Positions 35,490 through 46,234 of a DNA stretch of 64,000 nucleotides are shown here, in pieces. The translations under genes were made by a program, and so were the position numbers. The notes under the pieces were generated by a model. The model searched no databases. It had not been told where the DNA came from and worked only from the letters and a program-made list of their open reading frames with translations. This stretch comes from Sepioteuthis lessoniana (lineage: Eukaryota; Mollusca; Cephalopoda; Myopsida; Loliginidae). The stretch is from assembly GCA_963585895.1 (NCBI GenBank), contig OY757904.1, positions 66,376,050 through 66,440,049 on the forward strand, in the 5' to 3' direction. How positions within the stretch are numbered: position 1 is the first letter of the stretch; each line of letters starts with the position of its first letter.

Positions 35490-35775
35490 AATTTTACAGT
35501 AAAAAGTAAAGTTGGCGACCATGGTCGAGGGTGACCCGAAGGCTCCCTTTTCGATAGCTACTACACCAAGGTGTAGGGGAGGGCGCTACTCCTTCCCTCG
35601 ATTGCTTCACTTTACCTTTGATCCGTACCTTATAATGCTGAGTGTTAAACAAGGAGGCATCAAGTACCATTTTTTGAGTCTTTGGTATGACTCGACCTGG
35701 GATTGAACCCAGGTCTCCCTGGCCATTGGCGAACACTCTAACCGCTAGGCCAATGTGCGGTACTAATTTTATAGT
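35490..35775 (-). mobile_element. SINE family A, copy 4, with imperfect target duplication
   Basis: The body is at about 35505-35764 on the minus strand, with head 'gtaccgcacattggcctag' and B box 'gggttcaatcccagg'. The flanks 'aattttacagt' (35490-35500) and 'aattttatagt' (35765-35775) look like an 11-bp duplication with one change. It sits inside the purine-rich tract. Confidence 0.9.
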
Positions 35776-37611
35776 ACAATAGTGAAAAAACTTTCGTAAA
35801 ATATGGATTCAGTGGAAGTATTTGATTAGCCAATATGCCAAATTGGATGAGAATGAGATGATCACTTAATCAACAGATGAAAAGAATATTGAAGAATTTT
35901 AATGATGAAAATAGGAATCATCTTGCAATCTTAGTGTAAGGGAGTCTGCTGAAAATTCATAAGCTGAAAAGTTCATAGGATAATATTTCATTGGCTGAAA
36001 ACTTTAAATGATGACATTATATCTGATGTTAACGTTTTTTTCATCGATGAGTTCCATACACTGTAAATCGACAAAACAAATGTGTTGAATTCAAAAGAGA
36101 TTGAGTTAAAAATGTGTCAGATTCGATGAGAGTATCTTGGTCAGCCTATGGACTTAACAATTGATCCTAGTTCATACATGCACATTCGAAACTGATCGTA
36201 ATGTCACTAGCATAAAACTTCTTTTTAAGGTGATTGAGAAGTTCTATACGACAATGCTAAATTTCTATTCGTGAATGAAAAGGAAATTGATGTCTCCAAA
36301 TGTTGATTAAAGAAAGATCACATTGCAGACTTTAAAAAGAGACCAAATAAAATATCCGAAAAAAATAAAAAATAAATCTGATATCCCACAAATGAAAAAA
36401 AAAATGGAAAAAAAAGTTTCTATTATTTGTATATCGAAGATACACGCTTGTTTTAGAAAAAGAATAACCAGAAAAAGAAAACATGGATAAACATTTTTAT
36501 AATGACCAGATTATTGTTATCTAGAACATAAACATGCTAGTGTTCACGACAATAATAATGAAATATATTTACCAACTAGAGATAAAACACATGTCACTGC
36601 TCATGGAGATTGAATAAAATATCACCGAATCCAAGTTATTTCATCTGTACAAACCCTAAACTGGACAATGAATAGATGAGAACAACACCTGCAGTAAACA
36701 TAAGTTGAGTGGAATTAAAAGAATATAACATTTCAAGTGCAGTAAAAAATAAAAGAAATAAAATAATGTACAGGATTCTAACATGCTCTTACCTTCCATA
36801 TCAACTCATTTTTCAAAGCAGACACTCCAAACAAACTGCTACAATTCCTGCTGGAGATATTACTTTGTTTTTTATGACAGAAAATGGAATTCAGGTCGCT
36901 GAAATTTATCAAGGTGCTATTCAAGAGGAAATTAAAACTAATTCGTGTTTATAGTTAGCTTTTCATGAAAGATAAACTATAAAGGTTTAAAAATCATTGA
37001 ATCTTCTTTTTAAAATGTTCAAAAAATTATTAGATTGTCAAAGCCCCCTAGTGTGATATATATATAATTTATTAGCTTTGTCAGTTATTAAATACACTGT
37101 TCACACTGCTAAAAACCAAACTGTCCAGAAAGATATGATTCAAATAACCGTGATCTGATTTTATCAGAAAACACATGTATATATTTTCGTCCATTCAAAT
37201 TGGTTTTAATTGCCCTTGGATACTGAATGTGGTCTGAAATATTTAGTGAACTCTATTATATACATGAAGTACCCATAAAATTCAATAAAATAATAATAGT
37301 AAATTATGAAATAAGTTAATTAAATAATAACGGTGGTGTTCATTTGAAGATCTCCACTTTATAAGTAGGAACTGATAAGCTGAAGGCTAAACAAGTCCAA
37401 ACCTTGAAGATCAAAATACTTGAGAAATAGAAGTGAATACGTCTACCTAATTGTTGTTTACAATATTTTAATCTCAACTAATTCTCTTGTAGTTTCTTCT
37501 AAAGGTGTTTGACTTGTTTAGCCTCCAGCCGATCAATAGCAACTTATAATATGGAGAATCGAATAATAATAATGATACTAATAAAAAGAAAAAAATCACA
37601 AACTTTTTCAG
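35776..37611. other. Anonymous purine-rich DNA
   Basis: About 1.8 kb continuing the A/G-rich plus strand to about 36.9 kb. The longest frame, 81 codons at 36709-36954 plus, has no recognised motif. It probably belongs to the same decayed sequence as 33-35.5 kb. Confidence 0.4.
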
Positions 37612-37612
37612 T

Positions 37613-39121
37613 TATAATAATAATAATAATAATAATAATAATCTCATACACGCAGTTAGAATATACAGTCAGGATATAGGAATTGAATTTGGCATAGGAA
37701 AATGTGCCGTGCTCGTCATGAAAAGTGGCAAACGACATATTACTGACGGAATGGAACTAACAAATCACAACAAAATTAGAACGCTCGAAGAAAATGAAAC
37801 ATACAAATACTTGGGTATCTTGGAGACTGACACCTTCAAACAAGTGCAAATGAAAGACATGATCTGAAAAGAATATCCCAGGAGAACGAGAAAACTACTC
37901 GAGACAAAACTCTCTAGCAGAAACCTCATCAAAGGAATAAATACTTGGGCTGTGCCCCTAGTCAGATATTCGGGACCCTTTCTCAAGTGCACCAGAGAGG
38001 AACTTAAACAAATGGACCAAAGAACAAGAAAACTTATGACCCTGCATAAAGCATTACACCCCAGAGACGACGTTGACAAACTATATTTATGTAGAAAAGT
38101 GGGAGGAAGAGGACTTACCTGCATCGAGGACACCGTTGACGCATCGATACAACGGCTCGAAGACTACATAGAAAAGGACTAATTACAACCATAAGAAACG
38201 ATACTACATAGAACGAGGACTAATTACAACCATAAGAAACGATACTAACAACACGATAGACGAAAGAATGACAACAACTAGGAAACAAAAATGTGAGGAA
38301 AACAACTCTATGGCCGCTTTACACGTCTAATAAACATCATCTCACGCCAGAAAATATGGACCTGGCAAAGAAAAGGAAACCTTAAGAAAGAAACCGAATC
38401 CCTCCTAATAGCAGCACAGGAAACACCATATGAACCAATAATATCAAAGCGAGAATAAATAAGACGCAACAAAACAATAAATGTAGAGTATGCGGTGACA
38501 GAGAAAAAACGATCAATCATATAATAAGTGAATGCAGCAAATTAGCACAGAAAGTGAATAAGGCGAGACCAAACTGGGTCAGAAGGTGATCCACTGGGAA
38601 ATGTGCAGGAAATTTCAATTCGACCATACAAACAAATGATATATGATCAACCCAGCACCTGTCCAAGAGAATGACACGCATAGACTCCTATAGGACTTTA
38701 ACATCCAAGCGGATCAACTAATCCCGGCCAGAAGACCAGACCTAATAATAATCAACAAAAAGATAGAGAATTTGCAAAATTGTCGACTTTGCTGTCCCAG
38801 CGGGCCACAAAATAAATCTGAAGGAAAGTGAAAAGAAGGATAAGTACCTCGACCTTGCTAGAGAATTGAAAAAACTGTGGAACATGAAAGTCACGATTGT
38901 GCCAATTGTGGTTGGTGCGTTAGGCACAACAACTAAAGGATTATTAAAAAGCTTGGAGGACTTAGAAGTTGGCGGACGGGTAGAGACTATCCAAACGACA
39001 GCATTGCTAAGAACGGACAGAAGCCCGAGACGTGTCCTGGAGACTTGAGAAGACTTGCTGTCACTCAAACTCCAGTGAAAAACTATCAGCTAACATTGAT
39101 GTGAAAAACTCTAAAGGAGTA

Positions 39122-39169
<48 letters not shown>
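37613..39169 (+). mobile_element. REL-endo LINE, 5'-truncated copy bounded by (TAA)n
   Basis: A (TAA)n run at 37613-37642 leads straight into the region after the Tyr-Met-Asp-Asp box (Ala-Val-Arg-Ile-Tyr-Ser-Gln-Asp-Ile-Gly, about 37651). Next come Asn-Thr-Trp-Ala-Val-Pro-Leu-Val-Arg-Tyr (37940-37970) and the 76-codon frame at 37952-38182. A zinc knuckle at about 38480-38535 has the Cys-x2-Cys-x8-His-x4-Cys spacing, with Ser-Glu-Cys-Ser-Lys-Leu-Ala. The endonuclease core reads Arg-Arg-Pro-Asp-Leu-Ile-Ile-Ile-Asn-Lys (about 38731-38760). The last conserved segment, 38866-39048, is open for 60 codons. The 3' end is a (TAA)n tail at 39119-39169. Frameshifts and stops are scattered but the copy is clearer than that at 27-29.7 kb. 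Confidence 0.9.
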
Positions 39170-39170
<1 letters not shown>

Positions 39171-39630
39171 CTGTCCTGGAGAATGAGACGCAAAAACTGC
39201 TCTGGGATTTTGTGTTACAACAAATGGATCACATATTATTTGCCAGATGACCGGACCTACTGAAAATAAATTAATTAATTAAAAAGAAAAGAAAATTACC
39301 GAGTTGAGGACTTTGTTGTCTCAGCAGACTACTGAGTATATCTGAAAAAGAAAAAAGAGAAAAGAAAAATAAGTACAAGCATTTTCTCGGGAACTGAAAA
39401 AACCGTAGAACGTAAAAGCAACGGTGATACCAATATAATTGTTGCTCTCGGTACAGTCACCAAATATTTATAAAGGGAATAGAGGACTTGGAAATAAGAG
39501 GAAAAGTAGAGACCATCCAAAGTATTGCTTTTTTAAGATTGTCAAGAATTCTGAGAAGAGTCCTGATGACTTGAAAAACCACCGCCGAATGCTTATGTGA
39601 AAATCTCTCAAATTGTAATATAATAATAAA
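39170..39630 (+). mobile_element. REL-endo LINE, short 3' copy abutting the previous tail
   Basis: It starts at the end of the (TAA)n tail of the preceding copy with Val-Leu-Glu-Asn-Glu-Thr-Gln-Lys-Leu-Leu-Trp-Asp (about 39173-39210). It runs through the endonuclease segment and the Val-Glu-Thr-Ile-Gln region (about 39508-39525) to a 3' end with TAATAATAA at about 39618. It is decayed. Confidence 0.85.
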
Positions 39631-39679
39631 CAATTCTGGAGTGAAATATTGTTAGGGAAAAAACATAAATGACATTAAT

Positions 39680-40894
39680 AATTGATAAATAAAATCTAAA
39701 AAAATGATTTTGAACATGAATAAAGCGTTGAGGCAAACGTACACCTGAATTTGCTAGAAGAGCACTGAAGATAATATCCATTTGGAAAATGCTAGGCCAT
39801 GATACCATATATGATTTTGATTCAAAACCTCTCGTCCATTCACGGTAGATTGAACCTACCACTTACTCTGTGCCTACAGGAAGCAAGCATAACAGAATGG
39901 AAGACGAAAGGGAAGATAACACAAATGCAGAATGACACGCAAAAATGGACCATACCAGCAACAACAGACCGATAACCTATTTACATATGATGTGGAAAAT
40001 CGACAGCACAGATGAAAGAAGAAATCTATTTCTCGCTTGTATGCGGCGGACTATTCCCGAAAGAACAAAAAAGACGCCGTAGGGAACAAATGGAAAAATA
40101 ACCGACAATACGTGGACTAGAACGTTATCATAGAAGCCAAAACAAGTCAGAAAATCTAGACATAGTTTGGATTGACCAAAAGAAGTCTTATGATATAATC
40201 CCTTAAACATTGAAAATAGCGTATCAGAAAATGTTCAAAATATAACACAATATCGTAAACCTTATCACAAATGTCATGGGAAACCGGAGGGTTGAATAAG
40301 CAGCGGGGTGGTCACAACTTACCAGAGATAAAAATCCAAATAATCATCTTTCAAGGAAACACTCTTTCACCACAGTTATTCGTTATAGCAATGATGCCGC
40401 ATAACTACGTATTTAGGGAGAGGACAGGAATATATATATTTACCAAATCACAAGAAAAGGCTTATCATCTTATGTACATGCATGATATAAAGGTATCTGC
40501 AAAAAAGGAAGAAGAACTGAAAGCCCTGATACAAATATTAAGAATATAGAGCTAGGATATAGCAATAGAATTTAGAACTGAAAATGTGCCATGTTTATAA
40601 TCAAAATTGGCAAAAGAAAAACAGTGGAAGGAAAAAAAGAAATCTAAATCAGGAAGCATTATAACTATTCAGAAAGAAGGAAAATTTCCAATACTTCTGA
40701 ATATTGAAAACATGCTCAATCAAACAAATGGATAAGAAAAAAAAGAAGAAGCATGCATCACAAAGGGGAGAAAGCTTCTCGAAAACATGATTTGCAACAG
40801 AAATCTCATCAAAGGGATAAACAACTGGCTTGTCGCCTACGTAATGTACTTGGGACCATTCATAAAAGACAAAGAGCGGAAATCAAATGAATGG

Positions 40895-40895
<1 letters not shown>
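39680..40895 (+). mobile_element. REL-endo LINE, central part of a diverged copy
   Basis: It covers the segment before and into the reverse transcriptase: Trp-Lys-Met-Leu-Gly-His-Asp (about 39783), Asn-Arg-Pro-Ile-Thr-Tyr-Leu (about 39966), and Gly-Asn-Thr-Leu-Ser-Pro in the 92-codon frame 40271-40549. In that frame the catalytic box reads Tyr-Met-His-Asp, so an active-site Asp is lost. The copy ends at a TA microsatellite at 40896. It is more diverged than its neighbours and so is older or of another subfamily. Confidence 0.75.
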
Positions 40896-40934
<39 letters not shown>

Positions 40935-40972
40935 CAATAGCGCGCGCGCACGTGCACACACACACACACACT

Positions 40973-41036
<64 letters not shown>
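40896..41036. repeat. (TA)n-(CA)n-(TA)n microsatellite
   Basis: TA units, a short CG/CA run and a longer TA run replace the 3' part of the LINE copy to the left. Confidence 0.97.
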
Positions 41037-41039
<3 letters not shown>

Positions 41040-41063
41040 AATCTGCCTTGGTTTCACCTAACT

Positions 41064-41400
41064 GAATCATCGGGACGATTCTGACAAAAGAATGCTTGAA
41101 CTAAAACTACATTTCATCAATTGAAGGAATAATTCCTAAATTTAAACGAAAGAGTGCTAAATGTATAAAGTAAAATGAAATATATATACCTAAAGAGTTA
41201 GACAAAATCTACCAAGTTTTAAACTAACCAGATTATCCGGACGAATCCGACCAAAGAAGAATTGGATCAAACAACATATTTTTTACTAATATACTGCAAG
41301 AAAGAATAAAATTAAATTATTTTTTTTATAAATTAACAAAAAGCAAGTAAGATTAATTCGTACTTAATCTAACCAGTTACCAACTTTTCTTATGTCTACA
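41064..41400 (+). repeat. Direct repeat, unit of about 167 bp
   Basis: The motif 'atc.ggacgaatc.gac' opens two consecutive units at 41064 and 41231, followed by similar 'gaatg.ttgaactaaaac' text. The second unit is also the outer part of the left arm of the inverted repeat 41231-42515. These may be terminal repeats of a Penelope-like element; that is inference. Confidence 0.6.
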
Positions 41401-41599
41401 ATCATTTAGTATTTCCGACCTTTGGACCTTTAATTTAGTAGATTTATTGTAGGAAGTTACAGCAAGTTTATTCTTCATACATAAATTACAATATTTATCC
41501 TACTCTTTAAATTTACGGCATTTTTCACTATCTCCCATATTTATATAGGATCAATACCAAGATTATTCTTAATTCCCAACGCATAGATAAACGAGGTCG

Positions 41600-41960
41600 A
41601 TGTCGGTATATGTTGTACGTCCCACCAACCGGACGAATGAGGCTCTAGGCCTTATTAGGCGGGTCCGGGCGTAGGGCCGTAGCCCAGTCCCATCCGGGGA
41701 TTCCAAAAATGACTCGGGCCCCGTCATCATTCTCCTAAAAGGGGCATCCTGGGTGCCATTCTATAAAGCTAGTCTCTCTAAGGAGGATTCGAGCCTAGAG
41801 GGACAGCCCCTGTGGCTTAAAGACACCGGTCAAGGTGCACCTCGACGGACTTCCACAGGAACAGGGACACACTTGACCAGGTCCCCGTACCAACCAACGC
41901 AGCCGAATGAAGCGTGTCCCAGCCCAGTGACTCCCAGAGAGTAGTCCACAACTATATACC
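41600..41960. other. GC-rich block of unknown identity
   Basis: Clearly GC-rich in an AT-rich neighbourhood, with many CG dinucleotides ('ggcgggtccgggcgtagg'). Frames on both strands are 60-70 codons and show no domain. It sits at the centre of the inverted repeat. A SINE, a retroelement leader or a captured host fragment are all possible. Confidence 0.5.
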
Positions 41961-41966
41961 GCCACA

Positions 41967-42266
41967 TTACACACTATACTCACAAAAAGAGGGGGCAGTA
42001 ACATTTAAGGGGTACAGGACGTTTGTTATTCCAAATTTTTCAATGTTTCTTTTATTAATTAATATAGTCACATTAGTCATAATACCGTAACTTAATTTAT
42101 CACTTTCCTTGTAAATCTTTTTTAGAAAAGGTGATATAATTAGGAAAAAATTACATCGGTCGTTTAAGAAGTTTGGATTCATGTTTGACATCAAAAAAAC
42201 TATTTTCAAAATTACCGATGTTTTAGACGGTACATTTAACTTGTATAAATATTGTAATTCATGCAA
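41967..42266 (-). CDS. Open 99-codon frame, possible Penelope-like fragment
   Basis: A frame on the minus strand starting within the right arm of the inverted repeat. Its residues (Ile-Val-Phe...Asn-Pro-Asn-Phe...Ser-Tyr-Gly-Ile-Met-Thr-Asn-Val) faintly resemble the region between reverse transcriptase and the C-terminal endonuclease of Penelope-like proteins. There is no catalytic motif, and no Cys/His pattern or GIY-YIG motif. It may be a relic; I would not call it a gene. Confidence 0.25.
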   Translation of the reverse strand: MHELQYLYKLNVPSKTSVILKIVFLMSNMNPNFLNDRCNFFLIISPFLKKIYKESDKLSYGIMTNVTILINKRNIEKFGITNVLYPLNVTAPSFCEYSV

Positions 42267-42515
42267 GGAGGAGAAACTTGCTATGACTCCCTAAAATAAT
42301 CCTAATGAATTACATAGCCAAAGGTCGGAAATATTAAATGTTTTTAGACATAAGAAAAGTTTATTGCGTGGCAGATGATGTAGGAATTAACATTATTTAT
42401 CTATTCTTAATTTATTTAAAAAAAATATTATTTTTATTATTTCTAGTGGTATTTTAATAAAAAAAAATGTTGTTTTAGTCAAGCCCTTTTTTAGTCAGAA
42501 TCGTCAAGATTATCC

Positions 42516-42736
42516 ATTAAGGAGATAACAAGAAATATTTCGCTCTTCTTATTTTAATGAGATCGTTTACGTTAATCTTAAATTCTGCCAGTGATTTTTC
42601 TTTCCACTCGGCATAAGCTATTCGTTGATTATTTTCAAATTGAACCTTTGTCTTTAGTCATTTCTTTCTTTTATGGATTTTCCAGGGATAATTTTGAGAA
42701 ATATTTTATTTTTGCAAGTTGTATCAGCGGGTTTTT
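42516..42736. other. Anonymous AT-rich DNA
   Basis: No feature was recognised. Confidence 0.5.
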
Positions 42737-42782
42737 CACACACACACACACACTCACACACGCACTCACCCCCCCCACACAC

Positions 42783-42827
<45 letters not shown>
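42737..42827. repeat. (CA)n-(TA)n microsatellite
   Basis: CA units with a short C run pass into about 21 TA units. Confidence 0.97.
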
Positions 42828-42828
<1 letters not shown>

Positions 42829-42936
42829 TCGTCTGCTGAAAAAAAAAGAATTCAGTCAAAGATGCCTGTAGAAATATTGTCATACTTGAATATTTACGCC
42901 TAGTAGTTCATATCTTTTTTCAGAATCTACACCCCA

Positions 42937-43735
42937 TACGAGGATCATTAAATAAGTTTCCAGACTTTTTTCGTAGGGACACTTTTATTGATAGTACACA
43001 CAAGAAACTCTAGTCACTTTCGAAGTAATCTGCTCCAGCTGCAATGCACTTGTACCGTTCCAACAGCTTCTGGAAGGGCCCAAGTAAGTCCTCTTGCATG
43101 TCAATGACCTTCGTCACAGCCTCTTTCATCTCCTCAATTGTTTCATGACAACAGCCTCTGACCTAAAGGAATAACCAAAATTCATAGGGAGCAAGGTCTG
43201 GACGATAGGGAGGCTGAGGAACTGTCTTGATGTCCATCTTGGTCAAATAGTCTGTGAAAAGGATAAAGCTGTGGACAGGTGCATTGTCTTGGTGGAAATG
43301 CCACTGACCCTATTTGAAGAGTTCTGGCCTTTTCTGACTGAATCACCTCCTTAACTTCCTTAAAACTTCAACATAGTAACCCTAACCCTAACCCTTTCGC
43401 CAATCAACTCTGATGTATTGATTTCCTTACTCTTCCCACACCTCTCATCATCCTTTACAGACACCCTGTCTTCCTTGAATCTCTTATGCCACTCAAAAAC
43501 GGATGCTCTATTCATGCAAGATAGTCGAAAAGCAGTCTGAAGCTTTCCCTACGTTTCAGTCGCATTTTTTCCAAGTTTAAAACATAATTTTATTGCATAT
43601 CATTCTTCTACAGTGTCAGATTGCATTTTTGGAATTAATCAGCTGTGACAATCAAGCTGTAGTAGGGTGTATTTTAATTCCTGCTGTAGCTGTTCATTTG
43701 AACCAGAAATCAGAAAAATGGTCAGTCATCTCCTA
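42937..43735 (-). mobile_element. Mariner-type DNA transposon, internally deleted
   Basis: The left end 'tacgaggatcattaaataag' looks like the mariner terminus beside a TA target. On the minus strand the N-terminal half is at 43624-43400 (Arg-Ala-Ser-Val-Phe-Glu-Trp-His-Lys-Arg-Phe). The C-terminal half follows at about 43310-42995 (His-Phe-His-Gln-Asp-Asn-Ala-Pro, then Pro-Tyr-Arg-Pro-Asp-Leu-Ala-Pro-Tyr-Glu-Phe), so the last catalytic position reads Glu where mariners have Asp. The first catalytic region is missing between the halves, where TTAGGG-type repeats stand (43379-43396). Stops and frameshifts make it inactive. The right terminal repeat was not recognised. It resembles GVQW3-like mariner proteins. 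Confidence 0.85.
43379..43396 (-). repeat. Interstitial telomere-type repeat (TTAGGG)3
   Basis: The plus strand reads three CCCTAA-type units ('aaccctaaccctaaccct'). They fall where the N-terminal and C-terminal halves of the deleted mariner meet. Confidence 0.9.
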
Positions 43736-43894
43736 ATATGAATATGAATAACATACTGAATTTTCAAGAGTCTACAACAATTTTAAATGCCTCTACAAAA
43801 AATGTCAAGAAATTTATTGAATGCAACACGTATGACCTCACGCCAGTACATGTATTGCATACTATGCAAACTCTTCTCTGCATACTTTCACACA

Positions 43895-44009
<115 letters not shown>

Positions 44010-44136
44010 ATCTGCTTAGAAAAGATATCCAAAGATAAATCATAAGAAATATTGTCTTTGTACAACTACAGTTGTGGTTCAGAACTTGACAGGATGTACC
44101 CATCAAATGATCCTATGCTCAGCAAAGTCACTCACC

Positions 44137-44201
44137 ACACACACGCACGCGCGCGCACGCGTGTGTACGCACACACATACAAACACACGTACACACATAC
44201 A

Positions 44202-44250
<49 letters not shown>
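44137..44250. repeat. (CA)n-(CG)n-(TA)n microsatellite
   Basis: Mixed CA and CG units pass into about 22 TA units. Confidence 0.97.
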
Positions 44251-44251
<1 letters not shown>

Positions 44252-45020
44252 ATTACGTATATCGACATCAATTCGTATTTATGCGGATATGTGATTCTTT
44301 CATTCGTATTTATGGACGTCTCTGAATATGGAATGAAAATTTACTTACAACTTGCTGTTTAACCTCGTACGCTTTTCTGAGTGTAACTAATTCTCTTTCC
44401 TATTCAAAATGAAATTAATTCTCCTGTCTTCAGGAAGCGCGTCTCCTTCCTACGATCACCTTCTTCCCTTCAGCAAACGGTTGTAAACTCACCCTCACAT
44501 CTCACATCAATATTGGCAACTGATGGCGCGGCTCCATTTATCAATGTTTTTAGCTGAAAGTATCGACCAGTTAAACAGCAAAACAAGAAGAGTAGAATCT
44601 GCCTCTTGAAACACACGATGTTTTCCCAATTAACTTTCGCCGCCCTGACACCTGATTTTAAGCGCATGGAAACCGTCCAGAGGTCTCGGTGCTAACGTTA
44701 CATTAACTTGCCCTATAGATGAGCGAAGGATGTACTCTCGAAAACAAATTGGTCTGAATGAATCATTTATTGTCTTAAATCTTTAGCTTCAGAGTCGTTT
44801 TCTTCCAGGAGAGCATCAAAGCGGAAAACTGCTTATGCCGAAACCCCCTGCTGAAAATCGGCGAATACTTTAAGCGGCATAGCTAATGCCTTGTTAATCT
44901 GACCTGTCTTTCGCAGTGAAGGGTTTCGTTCGAGGCAGAGCATTTAAAAAATCATTAATACATTCAGAAAAGCAAAGAAACAAGAGAAGCCATGGTGGCG
45001 GCTCTCATTTATCAACTGAC
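44251..45020. other. Anonymous DNA of more balanced composition
   Basis: Closer to equal base composition than most of the window. The 65-codon minus frame at 44470-44667 has no recognised domain. It could be unique host sequence, but there is no exon evidence. Confidence 0.4.
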
Positions 45021-45610
45021 AATGCCGACTAACCACACAAACTAGTGCTGGCGTCTTAAAATTCGCTAACTTGTTTTCAACGAATTTTCCTTTCGTTGAA
45101 TTCTCTGTAAAACCTTTACGAATCTTGATCAAGAAGTGTTTTAGTTGCTTAGAGATTCGCTTTAATTATTATATGACCGAATTTCTTGAATTTTTAAAAA
45201 AATTATACATTAATATTTTTCAATGAAATTATTATTTATAATAAAATATTTAGTGTATCTATTGTTTACGACAGACTTGAATTTAATAATACAAATTTCT
45301 TAGATATATAAGCCTAAATCAGATTGATTGACTGTTTGATTTAAAGAGCAATCCAACCCGTAAAGAATTATTTTATGCCTAGAGGTTAAGGAATCGTTTT
45401 GATTCTTGATTTATACTTTCGAATGGCAATGACGACTAACCACATAAACTAGAACTGGCATCTTAAAATTCGTAAATTTGTTTTTCAATAAATTTTCTTT
45501 TCAATAAACTCCGTCAAATATCAACAACTATAGTTCAAGTAGTGTTTTGTTGTGTAGAAATTAGCTTTTATTCATTATAGAACCGATTTTAATTGATCTT
45601 TCGTTAACCG
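45021..45610. repeat. Diverged direct duplication, about 180 bp, 400 bp apart
   Basis: 45021-45190 and 45423-45605 align over 'gactaaccacacaaact', 'tcttaaaattcg', 'aatttt.cttt', 'aagtagtgttttgttg' and 'ttatagaaccgat'. Neither copy matches the SINE or LINE families here. Confidence 0.7.
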
Positions 45611-45689
45611 AATATTTGATATTGAAATTGAATTAGAGGAATCTAAAAAAAGGGTTTATTCTCAAACCTTATGCACGAGCAGGATACTA

Positions 45690-45840
45690 TAGAAGGTCAA
45701 TTTGTATACCAGAGTTAAACAAGTTTGAATTCATAGATTTCCACATTTTTTACGGGTGGATTAAATTCTTGACGAATGGTTACATACAGGTTATTTATTC
45801 ATTGAAACTGCACTTAACCAATCTCTCTCCCATAGTTAAG
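45690..45840 (-). mobile_element. SINE family C, 3' part
   Basis: The plus-strand words 'gaaggtcaatttgtatac' and 'tttgaattcatagatt' are those of the family C 3' section. The head is absent, and a family A SINE begins 45 bp further on. Confidence 0.5.
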
Positions 45841-45884
45841 ATGGGATACAAAGTCAGGTCTTAGGCAGATACGAGTAGCTTGAA

Positions 45885-46137
45885 TTCCGAGCGGTTAGAG
45901 TGTTCGCCAATGGCCCGGGAGACCTGGGTTCAATCCCAGTTCAAGTCATACCAAAGACTCAAAAAATGGTACTTGATGCCTCCTTGCCTAACACTCAGCA
46001 TTATAAGGTACGGATCAAGGGTAAAGTGAAGCAATCGAGAGAAGGAGTAGCGCCCTCCCCTACACCTTGGTGTAGTAGCTATCGAAATGGGAGCCTTTGG
46101 GTCACCCTCGACTATGGTCGCCAACTTTACTTTACTT
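45885..46137 (+). mobile_element. SINE family A, copy 5 (sense)
   Basis: It has the A box 'cgagcggttagagtgttc', the B box 'gggttcaatcccagt' and the full family body to 'gtcgccaactttacttta'. The first part of the head differs from the other copies, so it may be 5'-truncated. Codon frames through it in both directions are products of the SINE. Confidence 0.92.
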
Positions 46138-46190
46138 ACAAAAACTCCACAGCTATTTACATCTCTCACTCTCTTTCTATCTACCTCTCC

Positions 46191-46213
46191 GTATATATAT
46201 ATATATATATATA
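46191..46213. repeat. (TA)n microsatellite
   Basis: About 11 TA units. Confidence 0.95.
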
Positions 46214-46234
46214 CTCTACCCCTTCAGAATGAGC

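Larger units (their letters stand above)
41231..42515. repeat. Imperfect inverted repeat, arms of about 270 bp around a GC-rich core
   Basis: The left arm (41231-41500) and the reverse complement of the right arm (42245-42515) share, in order, a 'attatc..gacgaat' block, an A/T-rich block and 'cttttcttatgtct'. These are followed by 'atatttccgacctttgg' and 'aattacaatatttat'. The centre holds a GC-rich block (about 41600-41960) and a 99-codon minus frame (41967-42266) that starts inside the right arm. It could be two opposed truncated copies of one retroelement or a DNA element with long terminal inverted repeats. Confidence 0.7.

Noticed and set aside
36709-36954. 81-codon plus frame as a small gene
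   Set aside because: No motif or signal was seen, and it lies in a skewed, decayed tract where such frames arise by chance.
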